A stretch of 64,000 nt of DNA, taken from assembly GCF_001592365.1 (NCBI RefSeq), contig NZ_BCWU01000013.1, positions 1-64,000 on the forward strand, in the 5' to 3' direction. This document shows, piece by piece, positions 50,437 through 59,971 of this stretch (its first letter is position 1; every line of letters begins with the position of its first letter). Below the pieces are notes generated by a model, which saw only the letters and a list, made by a program, of their open reading frames with translations, was not told where the DNA came from and did no database searches. The stretch is from Gordonia hydrophobica NBRC 16057. Its GTDB lineage: Bacteria > Actinomycetota > Actinomycetes > Mycobacteriales > Mycobacteriaceae. A program made the position numbers and the translations under genes.

Positions 50437-52401
50437 TCACCGTGCGCGGCGCACCGGGCTGCTTCGAGTCGGCCGCCCGTTCTCCAATCGACCGGTGAAG
50501 TACTGACGCCCGGCGGGCTCGGCAACGGTCACCTCGTACCAGCCGTCCCGCACCGCCGTGGCCGTGATGTCGACGCCGTTCAGCACGACCGTGCGCGCAG
50601 AATGGTCGAGCACCAGGCGGGCGCTGGATCCCTCGGGCGCGAACGTGAGGTCACGCAAGAACCGGTCGGGACCGGTCACGACGACGTGGGAGGTGGTCCG
50701 CGGCAGCCGAACCTTCGTTCTGTCGGTGACGGTGTAGTGCTCGGCGCGGCCGTCGTAGAAGACGGCGAAGACCGCGGCTCGGGACCCCTCGTTGACCAGG
50801 TTCAGGACGCCGGCCGCGACGTGCGCGGAGAGTCGGTACGGCGTGGGCAGTGCCACCGCGGAGCCGGTCTCCTGCTCCGGAAACGGGCCGCCCGGCTGGG
50901 CGGTCCAGCGCTCGTCGAACGACGGCGCCGGACCCGGCTGAGCCGGCAGACGGAGGCCGTCGGAACGGTTGAAGTCGAAGGCCGACACCAGATCCCCGCA
51001 CACTCGGCGACGCCAACGGGAGATGTTGGGACAGCGGACGCCGGTCACGCGCTCCAGGAAGCGGACCACGGACGTGTGGTCGAAGACCTCGGACGAGACG
51101 TGTCCGCCGACGGTCCACGGCGAGACGATCGTCATCGGGACGCGGAATCCCAGGCCCATCGGTTTGTCGTCCCACCACTCGTCGGGCTCACCACGCGGCG
51201 GCAGCGGCGGCACCACGTGATCGAAGTAGCCGTCGAACTCGTCGTAGTTCAGCAGGACCGCGGTCTTGGCCCACACTCGCGGGTTGGCGGCGAGCGCGTC
51301 CAGCAACCGATAGGTCAGCGTCGAGGACTGGACGGGCGACGACGCCGACGGATGCTCGGAATCGGCGGCGGAGGCCACGATCCACGAGACGGTGGGGAGC
51401 CGATTGTTCTCGACGTCGTCGCGGAACCGCGAGACCAGGGTGCCGGGTTCGCTGCGGTAGAGGCCGCGCCGATACAGGCTCCGCTCGTGCACGGGCAGGT
51501 TCTGGGCCGCCGCATGGACTTCCGCGGCCGCGCGCTGCTGCCAGACGTTGGTGCGGTAGCGACCGGCGTCGACCTGTCCGCGCCGGAGCAGCTTCTCGTA
51601 GAACCCGGTCAGATCGGTGCCGGGCTGGTTCGCCATCGTCAGGACCGTCGACCCGATGGTTCGGAAGCGCGCGAAGAAGTCGAGGTTGTTGTCGGTGTAG
51701 TTGTCCCATTCCTGATAGACGCGCCAGCTGACGCCCGCGTCCTGCAGGCTCTCCGCATAGCTGGTCCAGGCGAAGCCGGGGTGGGCGGAGTCGTAGGCGT
51801 CGTTGCCGACGACCCGCGGCCCGGTCGGCTCGAAGCCGCTGGTCCCGGAGAACAGATAGTTGCGGTTGGGGCACGTGGAGGTGGGGCTCGACGCGAAGTA
51901 GCCGTCGCACACGGTGAACGTCTCGGCGAGCGCGAACTGGAAGGCGATGTCGCTGCGGTCGTAGCAGGCCATCGCGGCCGGGCCCTTGGCGTCGATCCAG
52001 CGATCGCACCGCCCGTCGTTCAACGCCTCGTGCCCGTCGGGCCACGAGTGGGGGAGGGATGCGATGTACTCGACCGAGAGATCGCCCCGGTTCGCGGCGT
52101 CCCGAACCCGGTACGGATGGATGCCGTCCTGGTTGAACACACCCGGCTTCGCCGAGTTGTCGGCGAACCCGCGGACCCCGCGCAGAGTGCCGAAGTAGTG
52201 GTCGAACGAGCGGTTCTCCTGCATCAGGATCACCACGTGCTCCACGTCGCGCAGACCGCTCGCCGGGCGTCCCTGCGACACGGCCGACAGCAGCGACGGC
52301 GGCAGCAGCGTCACGGCGCCCGCCGTCCCGGCGGCACCGGCGGCGAGGCCGAGGAAGTGCCTGCGGGAGAGCGGAGAGACGTCTCGGGGAGCGGTGGCCA
52401 T
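50437..52401 (-). CDS. Secreted phospholipase C (acid-phosphatase/AcpA-PLC family), Tat-exported
   Basis: 654 residues. The N-terminus has a twin-arginine signal (LSRRHFLGLAAGAAGTAGAV). The catalytic domain begins at DVEHVVILMQENRSFDHYFG (about 53-72), a hallmark of phosphoesterase-type phospholipase C, with VLLNYDEFDGYFDHVVPP and GLGFRVPMTIVSPWTVGG later. Two C-terminal beta-sandwich domains (about 500-640) match the DUF756 repeats of the phosphocholine-specific enzymes. It hydrolyses phospholipids outside the cell for phosphate or host-membrane attack. Confidence 0.9.
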   Translation of the reverse strand: MATAPRDVSPLSRRHFLGLAAGAAGTAGAVTLLPPSLLSAVSQGRPASGLRDVEHVVILMQENRSFDHYFGTLRGVRGFADNSAKPGVFNQDGIHPYRVRDAANRGDLSVEYIASLPHSWPDGHEALNDGRCDRWIDAKGPAAMACYDRSDIAFQFALAETFTVCDGYFASSPTSTCPNRNYLFSGTSGFEPTGPRVVGNDAYDSAHPGFAWTSYAESLQDAGVSWRVYQEWDNYTDNNLDFFARFRTIGSTVLTMANQPGTDLTGFYEKLLRRGQVDAGRYRTNVWQQRAAAEVHAAAQNLPVHERSLYRRGLYRSEPGTLVSRFRDDVENNRLPTVSWIVASAADSEHPSASSPVQSSTLTYRLLDALAANPRVWAKTAVLLNYDEFDGYFDHVVPPLPPRGEPDEWWDDKPMGLGFRVPMTIVSPWTVGGHVSSEVFDHTSVVRFLERVTGVRCPNISRWRRRVCGDLVSAFDFNRSDGLRLPAQPGPAPSFDERWTAQPGGPFPEQETGSAVALPTPYRLSAHVAAGVLNLVNEGSRAAVFAVFYDGRAEHYTVTDRTKVRLPRTTSHVVVTGPDRFLRDLTFAPEGSSARLVLDHSARTVVLNGVDITATAVRDGWYEVTVAEPAGRQYFTGRLENGRPTRSSPVRRAR

Positions 52402-52525
52402 GAGAGGCGAAGATAGGAGCTGAGGGTGTCAGCACAGTTACGCCGGAGTGGCCGCGGCAGGAGGGCTCTGTGAATGCCCCGGCGCATGTCGTGGCGGCGT
52501 CTGCCGCGGCCGCAGGAAGACGAGG

Positions 52526-53614
52526 TCAGCGCGCCGATGCGAGGCGCTCGGCGACGATCAACCGGGCGGCGTCGCCCGCGGTGATGCTCTTCGACGCGGC
52601 CGTCTCCAGGACATGACCCGCGCGTTCGCGCAGCGCCTCGACCTTGGCCGTCAACTGCGTGGCGGTCCAGTCCTGCTGTTCGCTGAAGGCCTGGATCACG
52701 CCGCCCGCGTTGGCGATGTAGTCCGGAACCCAGACCACGCCGCGGGCACCCAGGACGTGCTCGACGTCGGGCGTCACGAGCTGGTTGTTGGCGGCGCCGC
52801 AGATGATCGCTGCGGCGGTCTCGCGTGCGAGGGCGTCGCTGACGGTGCCGCCCATCGCGCACGGGGCGTAGACGTCGAGCGGCGCGCAGCGCACATCGTC
52901 GACGATCGTCGCCTGCGGGAAGCGTGCGGCGAAGGCGTCGCGGGCCCGAGCGTACGGATCGGCGGCCAGCACGGTGGCGCCCGCGGCCAGGAGCAGTGCG
53001 GTCAATTGCGTGCCGACCTTCCCGACCCCTTCGACGCCGACCACGCGGCCGGACAGATCGGCGGTACCCCAGACGCGTTCGGCGGCGGCGAGCAGCGAGC
53101 TGAAGACGCCCAACGCCGTCATCGGCGCGGTGTCGCCGCACCCACCGTTGGCGACGGTCTTCGAGGCGACGTACGCGGTGCCCTCGCCGATCAGATCCAT
53201 GTCCTCGGAGGTGGTGCCGACGTCGCCCGCGGTGATGTACCGACCGCCGAGGGTGTCGACGAAGCGGCCGTACGCGCGGAGCAGTTCGGGGGTCTTGTCG
53301 ACGGCGGGGTCGCCGATGATGACGGCCTTGCCGCCGCCCAGATCCAGACCGGCCGCCGCCGATTTGAAGGTCATCCCGCGGGAGAGGCGCAGGACGTCAC
53401 CGAGGGCGTCCGCCTCGGCCGCATACGGGTAGAACCGGGTGCCGCCGAGCGCCGGACCGAGGGTGGTGTTGTGGATGGCGATGATCGCGCGGAGCCCGGT
53501 GTCGGCGTCGCGGCAGAACACCACCTGCTCGTGCGGCGGGTCGATCGTCATGTCGGGGTGTGAGAAGACGCTGGTGAGATCGGCGGCGATGCCGGTGGTG
53601 TCTGCGATGGTCAT
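52526..53614 (-). CDS. Glu/Leu/Phe/Val-family amino-acid dehydrogenase
   Basis: 362 residues. The catalytic Lys is expected in GMTFKSAAAGLDLGGGKAVI (about 80-99). Substrate-domain LGPALGGTRFYPYA and nucleotide-binding VVGVEGVGKVGTQLTALLLA are typical of valine/leucine/phenylalanine dehydrogenases. It deaminates a branched-chain or aromatic amino acid to its 2-oxoacid. The stop of the large oxidoreductase gene is 82 bases upstream on the same strand. Val or Leu is the likely substrate, by resemblance. Confidence 0.85.
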   Translation of the reverse strand: MTIADTTGIAADLTSVFSHPDMTIDPPHEQVVFCRDADTGLRAIIAIHNTTLGPALGGTRFYPYAAEADALGDVLRLSRGMTFKSAAAGLDLGGGKAVIIGDPAVDKTPELLRAYGRFVDTLGGRYITAGDVGTTSEDMDLIGEGTAYVASKTVANGGCGDTAPMTALGVFSSLLAAAERVWGTADLSGRVVGVEGVGKVGTQLTALLLAAGATVLAADPYARARDAFAARFPQATIVDDVRCAPLDVYAPCAMGGTVSDALARETAAAIICGAANNQLVTPDVEHVLGARGVVWVPDYIANAGGVIQAFSEQQDWTATQLTAKVEALRERAGHVLETAASKSITAGDAARLIVAERLASAR

Positions 53615-53696
53615 GGGATTCCTCCTTCGGTGAGCGTGGCCGGGCTGATCGAGTGCCCGCGAACGCAGTGACTGGGTGTCGAGAACGGGGATCGAG

Positions 53697-56600
53697 TCAG
53701 CGGATGGGGGTGGTGTCGATGCCGAGCTCGCCGAGGCGGGCGCGGTAGCGGTCGATGTTGCGGAGTTTCACGTCCTCGTAGCCGACCACCAGCTCGGGGG
53801 CGCTCGCCACCTCGACCGACCGGGCGTAGCCGGCGTCGCCGAGGTCGTTGAGCAGGCCGTCGATCAGCTCGCGGTAGTGGGCGAGCAGTCGGCGTTCGAT
53901 CTTGCGGACCTCGGCGCGACCGAACGGGTCGAATGCGGTGCCGCGCAGGAACTTGCCCTTGGCGAGGACCCGGAGGGCGACGTGCGAGCGGGGTCCGAAG
54001 CCGATCTTCTTCTCCCGTCCCATCGCTCGCAGCACCGGCGGGTGCAGCTGGTAGGTGAGATTCGACGCGCCCGGTACCTCGGCGGCCACCGAGTCGAGGA
54101 ACGCCGTGTCGGTCAGCATGCGCGCGACCTCGTACTCGTCCTTGTAGGCGGTCAGGCGGTGCAGGTTCTCCGCGACGGCCTCGGACAGTTCGGTGCTGTC
54201 GGTGACGGCGCGCTCGCGGCGCCACACCCGCTCGATGTCGCGGACGTACGCGGCAGCGGCGCGCTCACCCGAGTGTGCCATCAGTTGTGCGGCACGCCGC
54301 TCCACGAGATCGCGGACCGTGCCGACCAGCGGACTGCCGACGAACAGATGCGTCGGGACCTCGGAGTCGCTGCGGGTGGCGATGGTGGACGAGACCGTGG
54401 CCGCCGCGAACGCGGTCGGATCGGCGACCGCGACGCGGCCCCACCGGAACGCCTCCTGATTGGCGGTGACCGCCACGCCGTTGAGCGCGATCGCCTCTTC
54501 GATCGACGCCGCCGGGATCGGCAGCGCCCCGCTCTGGAATGCGGCGCCGACCAGGAGGAAGTTGGCGGTGGCTGTGTGGCCGAAGAGAGCGTCTGCGGCC
54601 GCGGCGGCGTCGAACGACACCAGCTGTCGGGCGCGCGCACCCACGCGACTGAGGAGGTCGGCGTCCGCCGGGTAGGCGACGTTGCGGTCGTAGACCATCT
54701 CGCCGGTCGCGGTGCGGCTGGTGGAGGCCACGGTGACGGTGCGCTCCGGGTCGGCGACGCCGACATGCTTGCCGTCGGCGGCCGTGAGCAGATCGAAGGC
54801 GAGGACGCAGTCGGCTCCCGTGGGGCTGACTCGGTTCGACCCCGCCGCCAGGGAGGAGTCGGCGGTCAACCGCAGGTGTGAGGTGACCGGGCCGGCCTTC
54901 TGGCTCAGACCGGTCTGGTCGAGGCCCTCCACGTGCAGGCCGGCGCGGAGTGCGGCGGTGCCGAGCACCTGGTTGACGGTGACGATGCCGGTGCCGCCGA
55001 TGCCCGCGAGGAAGATGTTGTGGGTGTCGGTCAGCGCGGCGAACTCGGGGTCGTCGACGAGGGGAGCCTTCGGGGCCTCCTTCTTCGGCAACTGCGCGCC
55101 CTCCTCGGGGAGTTCCACGGTGACGAACGCGGGGCAGTCGCCGTCCAGGCAGGTGTAGTCGGTGTTGCAGCTGGTCTGGTCGATGCGGGTCTTGCGGCCG
55201 AACTCGGTCTCGACGGGCTGGACCGACAGACAGTTCGACTTCACACCGCAGTCCCCGCATCCCTCACACGCGGCTTCGTTGATGATGACGCGGGTGCGAC
55301 GGGTCGGCAGGGTGCCGCGCTTGCGCTTGCGGCGTGCCTCGGCCGCGCACTGCTGGTCGTAGATGAGCACGGTGACGCCCTCGATGTCGCGCAGCAGGCG
55401 CTGGGCCTCGTCGAGGCGGTCGCGGTCCCAGAGCAGGACGCCATCGGCCAGCGAACCCTTCGGGTGCCGCTCGGGCTCCTCGGCGCAGACGATGATCCGG
55501 GCGACGCCCTCGGCGGCCAGCTTGTGCGTCAGCTGCGGGACGGTGAGCCCGCCCTCGGCGTCCTGCGCGCCGGTCATGGCGACGGCGGCGTTGAACAGGA
55601 TCTTGTAGGTGATGTTGACACCCGCGGCCACGCACGCCTGGACGGCCAGCTGACCGGAGTGAAAGTAGGTGCCGTCTCCGACGTTCTGGAAGATGTGCTT
55701 GACGTCGGTGTAGGGCGCCTGGCCGATCCACTGCGCGCCTTCCCCGCCCATCTGGGTGAGGCCGGTGACTTGGGAGTCGGTGCGCGAACTCATGGTGACG
55801 AGCGTGTGACAGCCGATGCCGCCGCCGGCGAGGGAGCCGTCCGGGACCGCCGTGGATCGGTTGTGCGGGCAGCCCGAGCAGAAGTAGGCGGTGCGCTTGG
55901 TCTCGAGGAGGGTGATGGCCGGGGGCGGCGGCTTCGGGATGGCGACGGCGACGCGACCCTCGAGGACGTGGCGCAGGGTGCGCAGCAGCCGTGCGGCGGT
56001 CAGCTCGCCGTCGGCGGGGACCAGCGGTCGGCGCTGCTCGTCGCGCTTCCCGAGGATGCGCGGAGCGTTCGCGGTGCCGTACAGCACATCCACCACCTGC
56101 GATTCCACGAACGAGGTCTTGTCCTCGATCACCAGGACCGTCTCGACGCCGTCGGCCAGTCGTCGCACCTTCTCGGCACCGAGGGGATACGGCATCCCGA
56201 CCCGCAGAATGCGGATGCCTGCGCGGAGCAGGTCGTCGTCGTGCAGGCCGAGTTCCGAGAGACTCTGGCGCAGTGAGTCGTAGGCGGTACCGACGGCGAC
56301 GATGCCGAGCCACGCGTCGTCGGGGTTCACCTCGATGGCGTCGACCTCGCTGAGCGCGGTCATCTGCTGCACCATCTCCCACCGCGGACCGTAGAGATCG
56401 GCCTCGGCGAGGACGCTGTCCGGCGGGGCGGCCATCACTCGCTGGCGGTAGGTCCACGGGCGGCCCTCCCACTCGAGGGCGGGGACCTCGACGCGGACGT
56501 CGGTGAAGTCACGGTTCAGGGTCCACAGGCCGTCGCACACGTCGGCGACCAGCTTCATCGCCGGCCACGTGCCCGATGCGCGGGACAATTCGATGCCGAA

Positions 56601-57167
56601 GATGCCGAAGGCGATGACTTCCTCGGCATTGCGCGGGAACAAGACCGGCATCGACAATGCGGCGAGCGAGCGCTCGCTGGCAGCGGGCACGGTGGACGAC
56701 TTCGCGGCGGGGTCGTCGCCGACCAGGGCCAGCGCGCCGCCCTTCGGGTGCGCGCCGTACATGGCGGCGTGACGGAAGGCGTCGCTGGCGCGGTCCAGAC
56801 CGGGGCCCTTGCCGTACCAGACGCCGACGACGCCGTCGTGCGTCCGCGCGCCCTTCGGGAGTTCCTGCTGGCTGCCCCAGACCGACGTCGCGCCGAGCTC
56901 CTCGTTGAGGCCGGGAACGAAGGTGATGGCATGGGCGGCGAGATCGGGAACCTCGCCGAAGACCTTGTCGACGGCGGCGAGCGGGCTGCCCTGGTACCCC
57001 GAGACGAACGACGCGACGTTGCGGCCGATGCGTCGCTCGCGTTCGTGGTTCTCCACCAGCATGCGGGCGACGGCCTGCACGCCGGTCAGCAGAACGGGGC
57101 CGGAGTCAGGGCGGTACTTGTCAGTCAGGTCGAACTTCTGCGCCTGCGGGTCGGCGACGGAGGTCAT
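53697..57167 (-). CDS. Fused indolepyruvate:ferredoxin oxidoreductase-type enzyme
   Basis: 1156 residues from ATG 57167. It is a single-chain 2-oxoacid:ferredoxin oxidoreductase. N-terminal thiamine-enzyme parts include FVSGYQGSPLAAVDKVFGEV and FVPGLNEELGATSVWGSQQE. A TPP-binding region with FCSGCPHNRS and IGCHTLVTMSS is in the middle. A cysteine cluster ACEGCGDCGVKSNC and SCNTDYTCLDGDCP follows. The C-terminal gamma-type domain begins at IFLAGIGGTGIVTVNQVL. It would oxidatively decarboxylate aryl- or branched 2-oxoacids to acyl-CoA in the cytosol. It is divergent from an Lrp gene. Confidence 0.9.
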   Translation of the reverse strand: MTSVADPQAQKFDLTDKYRPDSGPVLLTGVQAVARMLVENHERERRIGRNVASFVSGYQGSPLAAVDKVFGEVPDLAAHAITFVPGLNEELGATSVWGSQQELPKGARTHDGVVGVWYGKGPGLDRASDAFRHAAMYGAHPKGGALALVGDDPAAKSSTVPAASERSLAALSMPVLFPRNAEEVIAFGIFGIELSRASGTWPAMKLVADVCDGLWTLNRDFTDVRVEVPALEWEGRPWTYRQRVMAAPPDSVLAEADLYGPRWEMVQQMTALSEVDAIEVNPDDAWLGIVAVGTAYDSLRQSLSELGLHDDDLLRAGIRILRVGMPYPLGAEKVRRLADGVETVLVIEDKTSFVESQVVDVLYGTANAPRILGKRDEQRRPLVPADGELTAARLLRTLRHVLEGRVAVAIPKPPPPAITLLETKRTAYFCSGCPHNRSTAVPDGSLAGGGIGCHTLVTMSSRTDSQVTGLTQMGGEGAQWIGQAPYTDVKHIFQNVGDGTYFHSGQLAVQACVAAGVNITYKILFNAAVAMTGAQDAEGGLTVPQLTHKLAAEGVARIIVCAEEPERHPKGSLADGVLLWDRDRLDEAQRLLRDIEGVTVLIYDQQCAAEARRKRKRGTLPTRRTRVIINEAACEGCGDCGVKSNCLSVQPVETEFGRKTRIDQTSCNTDYTCLDGDCPAFVTVELPEEGAQLPKKEAPKAPLVDDPEFAALTDTHNIFLAGIGGTGIVTVNQVLGTAALRAGLHVEGLDQTGLSQKAGPVTSHLRLTADSSLAAGSNRVSPTGADCVLAFDLLTAADGKHVGVADPERTVTVASTSRTATGEMVYDRNVAYPADADLLSRVGARARQLVSFDAAAAADALFGHTATANFLLVGAAFQSGALPIPAASIEEAIALNGVAVTANQEAFRWGRVAVADPTAFAAATVSSTIATRSDSEVPTHLFVGSPLVGTVRDLVERRAAQLMAHSGERAAAAYVRDIERVWRRERAVTDSTELSEAVAENLHRLTAYKDEYEVARMLTDTAFLDSVAAEVPGASNLTYQLHPPVLRAMGREKKIGFGPRSHVALRVLAKGKFLRGTAFDPFGRAEVRKIERRLLAHYRELIDGLLNDLGDAGYARSVEVASAPELVVGYEDVKLRNIDRYRARLGELGIDTTPIR

Positions 57168-57269
57168 GTGGTCCACCAATCTGTCATCTCGCGGTGTGAG
57201 GCTGATCACCGGGTGCTGATGGTTAAATGGTGGCTGTGGGTTGCAAGGTGGTCAATTGAACGCTCTGCA

Positions 57270-57288
57270 ACTGATCAATCTGATCAGT
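57270..57288. promoter_or_regulatory. Palindromic Lrp-type operator
   Basis: ACTGATCAATCTGATCAGT is a perfect 8-bp inverted repeat with a 3-base centre. It lies 25 bases before the Lrp start and about 100 bases before the oxidoreductase start. Its size fits Lrp/AsnC half-sites. Autoregulation and control of the divergent operon are inferred. Confidence 0.65.
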
Positions 57289-57312
57289 AAGTGACGTGGA
57301 TCTCTCTGTGGG

Positions 57313-57837
57313 GTGACGGAAATGCTCAGCATCGACGAGTTGGACGTGGAGTTGTTGACACTGTTGGAGCGTGATGCGCGGCAGGGGGTGGCCGGGCTGG
57401 CGTCGACGCTCGGGATCTCTCGCAACACCGTGCAGTCGCGGATTCGCCGACTCGAGGACGGCGGATTGATCTCGGGCTACCGACCGCAGATCGACCTCGC
57501 CGAGGCGGGCCTGGTGGTCCAGGCCTTCGTCGCCTTGGAGACCGAGCAGGGATCGCTGCGGACCATCGCCGAGGCGGTCACCGAGATTCCGCAGGTCATC
57601 GAAGTGCACACCCTCACTGGTCGAGAGGATCTGCTGGTTCGGGTAGCGACGGCGACGCAGCCCGAGTTGCTCACGCTGATCGAGGGGATCGTCGGCTTCC
57701 CCGGGGTCATTCACTCCACCACCTGGCTCACCCTGACCACCCCGCTGCCGCACCGGACGGTGCCTGCGCTCGCCGAGACGGCGAAGGGGACGGGGTGGGG
57801 GCGGTCGACGGCACCCGGTGCCGGTGGTGCACGATGA
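57313..57837 (+). CDS. Lrp/AsnC-family regulator
   Basis: 174 residues from GTG 57313 (ATG 57322 is possible). The helix-turn-helix is at 8-65 (IDELDVELLTLLERDARQGV, then LASTLGISRNTVQSRIRRLE). The RAM ligand domain spans ~75-150 with the TEIPQVIEVHTLTGREDLLV strand. Amino acids are the usual effectors. It is divergent from the oxidoreductase and dehydrogenase genes, so amino-acid-induced catabolism is likely. Confidence 0.9.
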   Translation: MTEMLSIDELDVELLTLLERDARQGVAGLASTLGISRNTVQSRIRRLEDGGLISGYRPQIDLAEAGLVVQAFVALETEQGSLRTIAEAVTEIPQVIEVHTLTGREDLLVRVATATQPELLTLIEGIVGFPGVIHSTTWLTLTTPLPHRTVPALAETAKGTGWGRSTAPGAGGAR

Positions 57838-57841
57838 CGGA

Positions 57842-58798
57842 ATGTCGGTGATCAATCACGATGAGCGAGACGCGCGATCCTTCGTCCTCCTGTGGTTCTG
57901 CAGGCTGATCGTCAAGACTCTGCTGCGCTTCATCCCGATCTCGGAGGGGCTGCTGCGCAGGCTCGCGATGTTCGACGAGTGGGCGGGCCGCGACCGCCGA
58001 ACGATCCGCGGAGTGACGATCGAGAAGTCGGTGATCGCCGACGCTCCCGTCGAGCGGATCACGCCGACGCTGATCGACGACCCGCGCACGGTGGTGCTGT
58101 ACCTGCACGGCGGGGCCTTCATCGCCTGCGGACTCAACACGCATCGCGCGGTGGCGAGTGAGGTGGCCCGGGATCTGCGCGCCCCGCTGGTGAACGTCGA
58201 CTACCGCCAGTGCCCGCAGGCAGGCGTCGGCACCTCGATCCACGATGCCTACGCCGTGTACCGCGAACTCCGCGCGGCAGACGATGTCGACACGGTCGTC
58301 GTCGCAGGCGATTCGGCCGGCGGATACCTGGCCGCGAAGATCGTCGACTACGCCGCCCGGGACGGCATCGCCGGGCCGGACGCCTACATCGGTTTCTCGC
58401 CGCTGCTGAACCTCGCGCCGGACGCGGAGCGTTCCAGCAGGCACGACGCCATGCTCCCGGTGGAACGGCTGGAAGAGCTTCGTCCGTTCTACGACCGGGG
58501 TCCCGAACCGCTCGACGGCGCACTCGACGCCACTGCGGACGTCGTCGCCCAGCACTTCCCGCCCGCGATCCTCGTCTGCGCCGCGGACGAAGCTCTGGAG
58601 AAGGACGCTCGGGACCTGAGCGCCGCTCTCGATCGATTCGGCGTCCCCAACGAGATTCACCTGTATGCGGGGCAGATCCACGCCTTCCCCGCTGCCGCAA
58701 CCGGCTCGCGGCAGGGCAAGAACGCGGTCCGGATCGCCACCGGCTTCGTGCGAAAGTCGTTGGACGCCTCCGGTCAGGCCGACGCCGCCTCGGCGTGA
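57842..58798 (+). CDS. Alpha/beta hydrolase of the hormone-sensitive-lipase group
   Basis: 318 residues from ATG 57842 (a GTG at 57818 overlaps the Lrp gene). HGG oxyanion motif LYLHGGAFIACG is at 87-98, nucleophile Ser158 is in VVAGDSAGGYLAAK, the acid is in CAADEALEKDAR, and His is in GQIHAFPAAATG. A hydrophobic N-terminal helix (13-33) suggests membrane contact. It is an ester hydrolase of the Lip family common in mycobacteria, acting on short-chain esters or acylglycerols. Confidence 0.85.
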   Translation: MSVINHDERDARSFVLLWFCRLIVKTLLRFIPISEGLLRRLAMFDEWAGRDRRTIRGVTIEKSVIADAPVERITPTLIDDPRTVVLYLHGGAFIACGLNTHRAVASEVARDLRAPLVNVDYRQCPQAGVGTSIHDAYAVYRELRAADDVDTVVVAGDSAGGYLAAKIVDYAARDGIAGPDAYIGFSPLLNLAPDAERSSRHDAMLPVERLEELRPFYDRGPEPLDGALDATADVVAQHFPPAILVCAADEALEKDARDLSAALDRFGVPNEIHLYAGQIHAFPAAATGSRQGKNAVRIATGFVRKSLDASGQADAASA

Positions 58799-58906
58799 GC
58801 CGGGTCGCTGCTGTCGGCGGCTGTCATCGGGAGTTGTGGTGCTCTCCGGGAGCGCGTGATCGCCGGGGTCGTTGCCATCCCGCGGCTGGTCGGGAACGAT
58901 GAACGG

Positions 58907-59971
58907 GTGGACCTCCCCGTGAATCCGCCCGTGCAGCCGATGCTCGCCAAGGCAGTCACCGTTGTGCCGGACCAACCCGCGGACGGGCCGGTGTGGTCGT
59001 ACGAGCCGAAATGGGACGGCTTCCGGGCGTTGATCTTTCGCGACGGCGACGAGGTCGTGATGGCGTCGCGCGGTGGCAAGGATCTGGCGCGCTACTTCCC
59101 CGAGTTGGTCGATGCGGCGCGTACATCGTTGCCGGACCGCGTGGTCCTCGACGGTGAGGTGGCGGTCGCGAGGCCGGTCGCCGGTGTGAATCGGCTGGAC
59201 TGGGACTCGCTGTCGCAGCGCATCCATCCGGCGGCGTCGCGCATCGCGAAGCTGGCAGCGGAGACGCCTGCGGTCTTCATCGGCTTCGATGCGCTCGCGA
59301 CGGGCACGCTGGATCTGACCGGCGAGACGTTCGACGTGCGTCGCCGCGCGTTGGTCGAGGCGGCCGCGGGCGTCGACGATCCGCGGATTCAGGTCAGTCG
59401 GGTCACGCAAGACGCGGAGCAGGCCGTCGCCTGGTTCACCGAGTTCGAGGGGGCCGGACTCGACGGCGTCGTCGGGAAACGGCTCGACGGCCACTATGTC
59501 CCCGGCAAGCGGGAGATGGTGAAGATCAAGCACAAGCGGACGGCGGACTGCGTGGTGATCGGCTACCGCGTGCACAAGTCGGGGACCGGCCTCGGGTCCA
59601 TGCTGCTCGGTCTGTACGCCGACGGCGAGCTGCGAATGGTCGGTGGATCGAGTGCGTTCGCCGATAAGAAGCGGATCGAGTTGCAGGAGATGTTCGAGCC
59701 GATGCGCCTCGACCCCGACACCGTGGCGCAGGGTGGGGTGAGTCGGTGGCGAAGTGCCGGCAGCGCGGAATGGATCCCGATCCGGCCCGAGCTCGTCGCG
59801 GAGTTCGCGTACGACCAGATGGAGAGCAGCCGGTTCCGGCACACCGTGAAGTTCGTGCGCTGGCGGCCGGACCGTGATCCCGAGAGCTGCGGCTACGACC
59901 AGCTCGACGTACCGCTGACCTACGATGTGTACGACGTTCTCGAGACGGGAGAGGCCGACGATGCCTCCTAA
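58907..59971 (+). CDS. ligC: ATP-dependent DNA ligase, LigC type
   Basis: 354 residues from GTG 58907, chosen because the protein then begins DLPVNPPVQPMLAKAV as in mycobacterial LigC; GTG 58856 gives 17 extra residues. The adenylation Lys35 is in YEPKWDGFRAL. Further nucleotidyltransferase motifs are DGEVAVA, GLDGVVGKRLDGHYVPGKR and MVKIKHKRTADC. An OB-fold C-terminus follows with RFRHTVKFVRWRPDRDP. It joins nicks in repair. It is coupled to the polymerase gene with an 11-base overlap. Confidence 0.9.
   Translation: MDLPVNPPVQPMLAKAVTVVPDQPADGPVWSYEPKWDGFRALIFRDGDEVVMASRGGKDLARYFPELVDAARTSLPDRVVLDGEVAVARPVAGVNRLDWDSLSQRIHPAASRIAKLAAETPAVFIGFDALATGTLDLTGETFDVRRRALVEAAAGVDDPRIQVSRVTQDAEQAVAWFTEFEGAGLDGVVGKRLDGHYVPGKREMVKIKHKRTADCVVIGYRVHKSGTGLGSMLLGLYADGELRMVGGSSAFADKKRIELQEMFEPMRLDPDTVAQGGVSRWRSAGSAEWIPIRPELVAEFAYDQMESSRFRHTVKFVRWRPDRDPESCGYDQLDVPLTYDVYDVLETGEADDAS

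Noticed and set aside
53676-56276. Large plus-strand open frames across the oxidoreductase gene
   Set aside because: They are antisense shadows of a gene with clear enzyme motifs.
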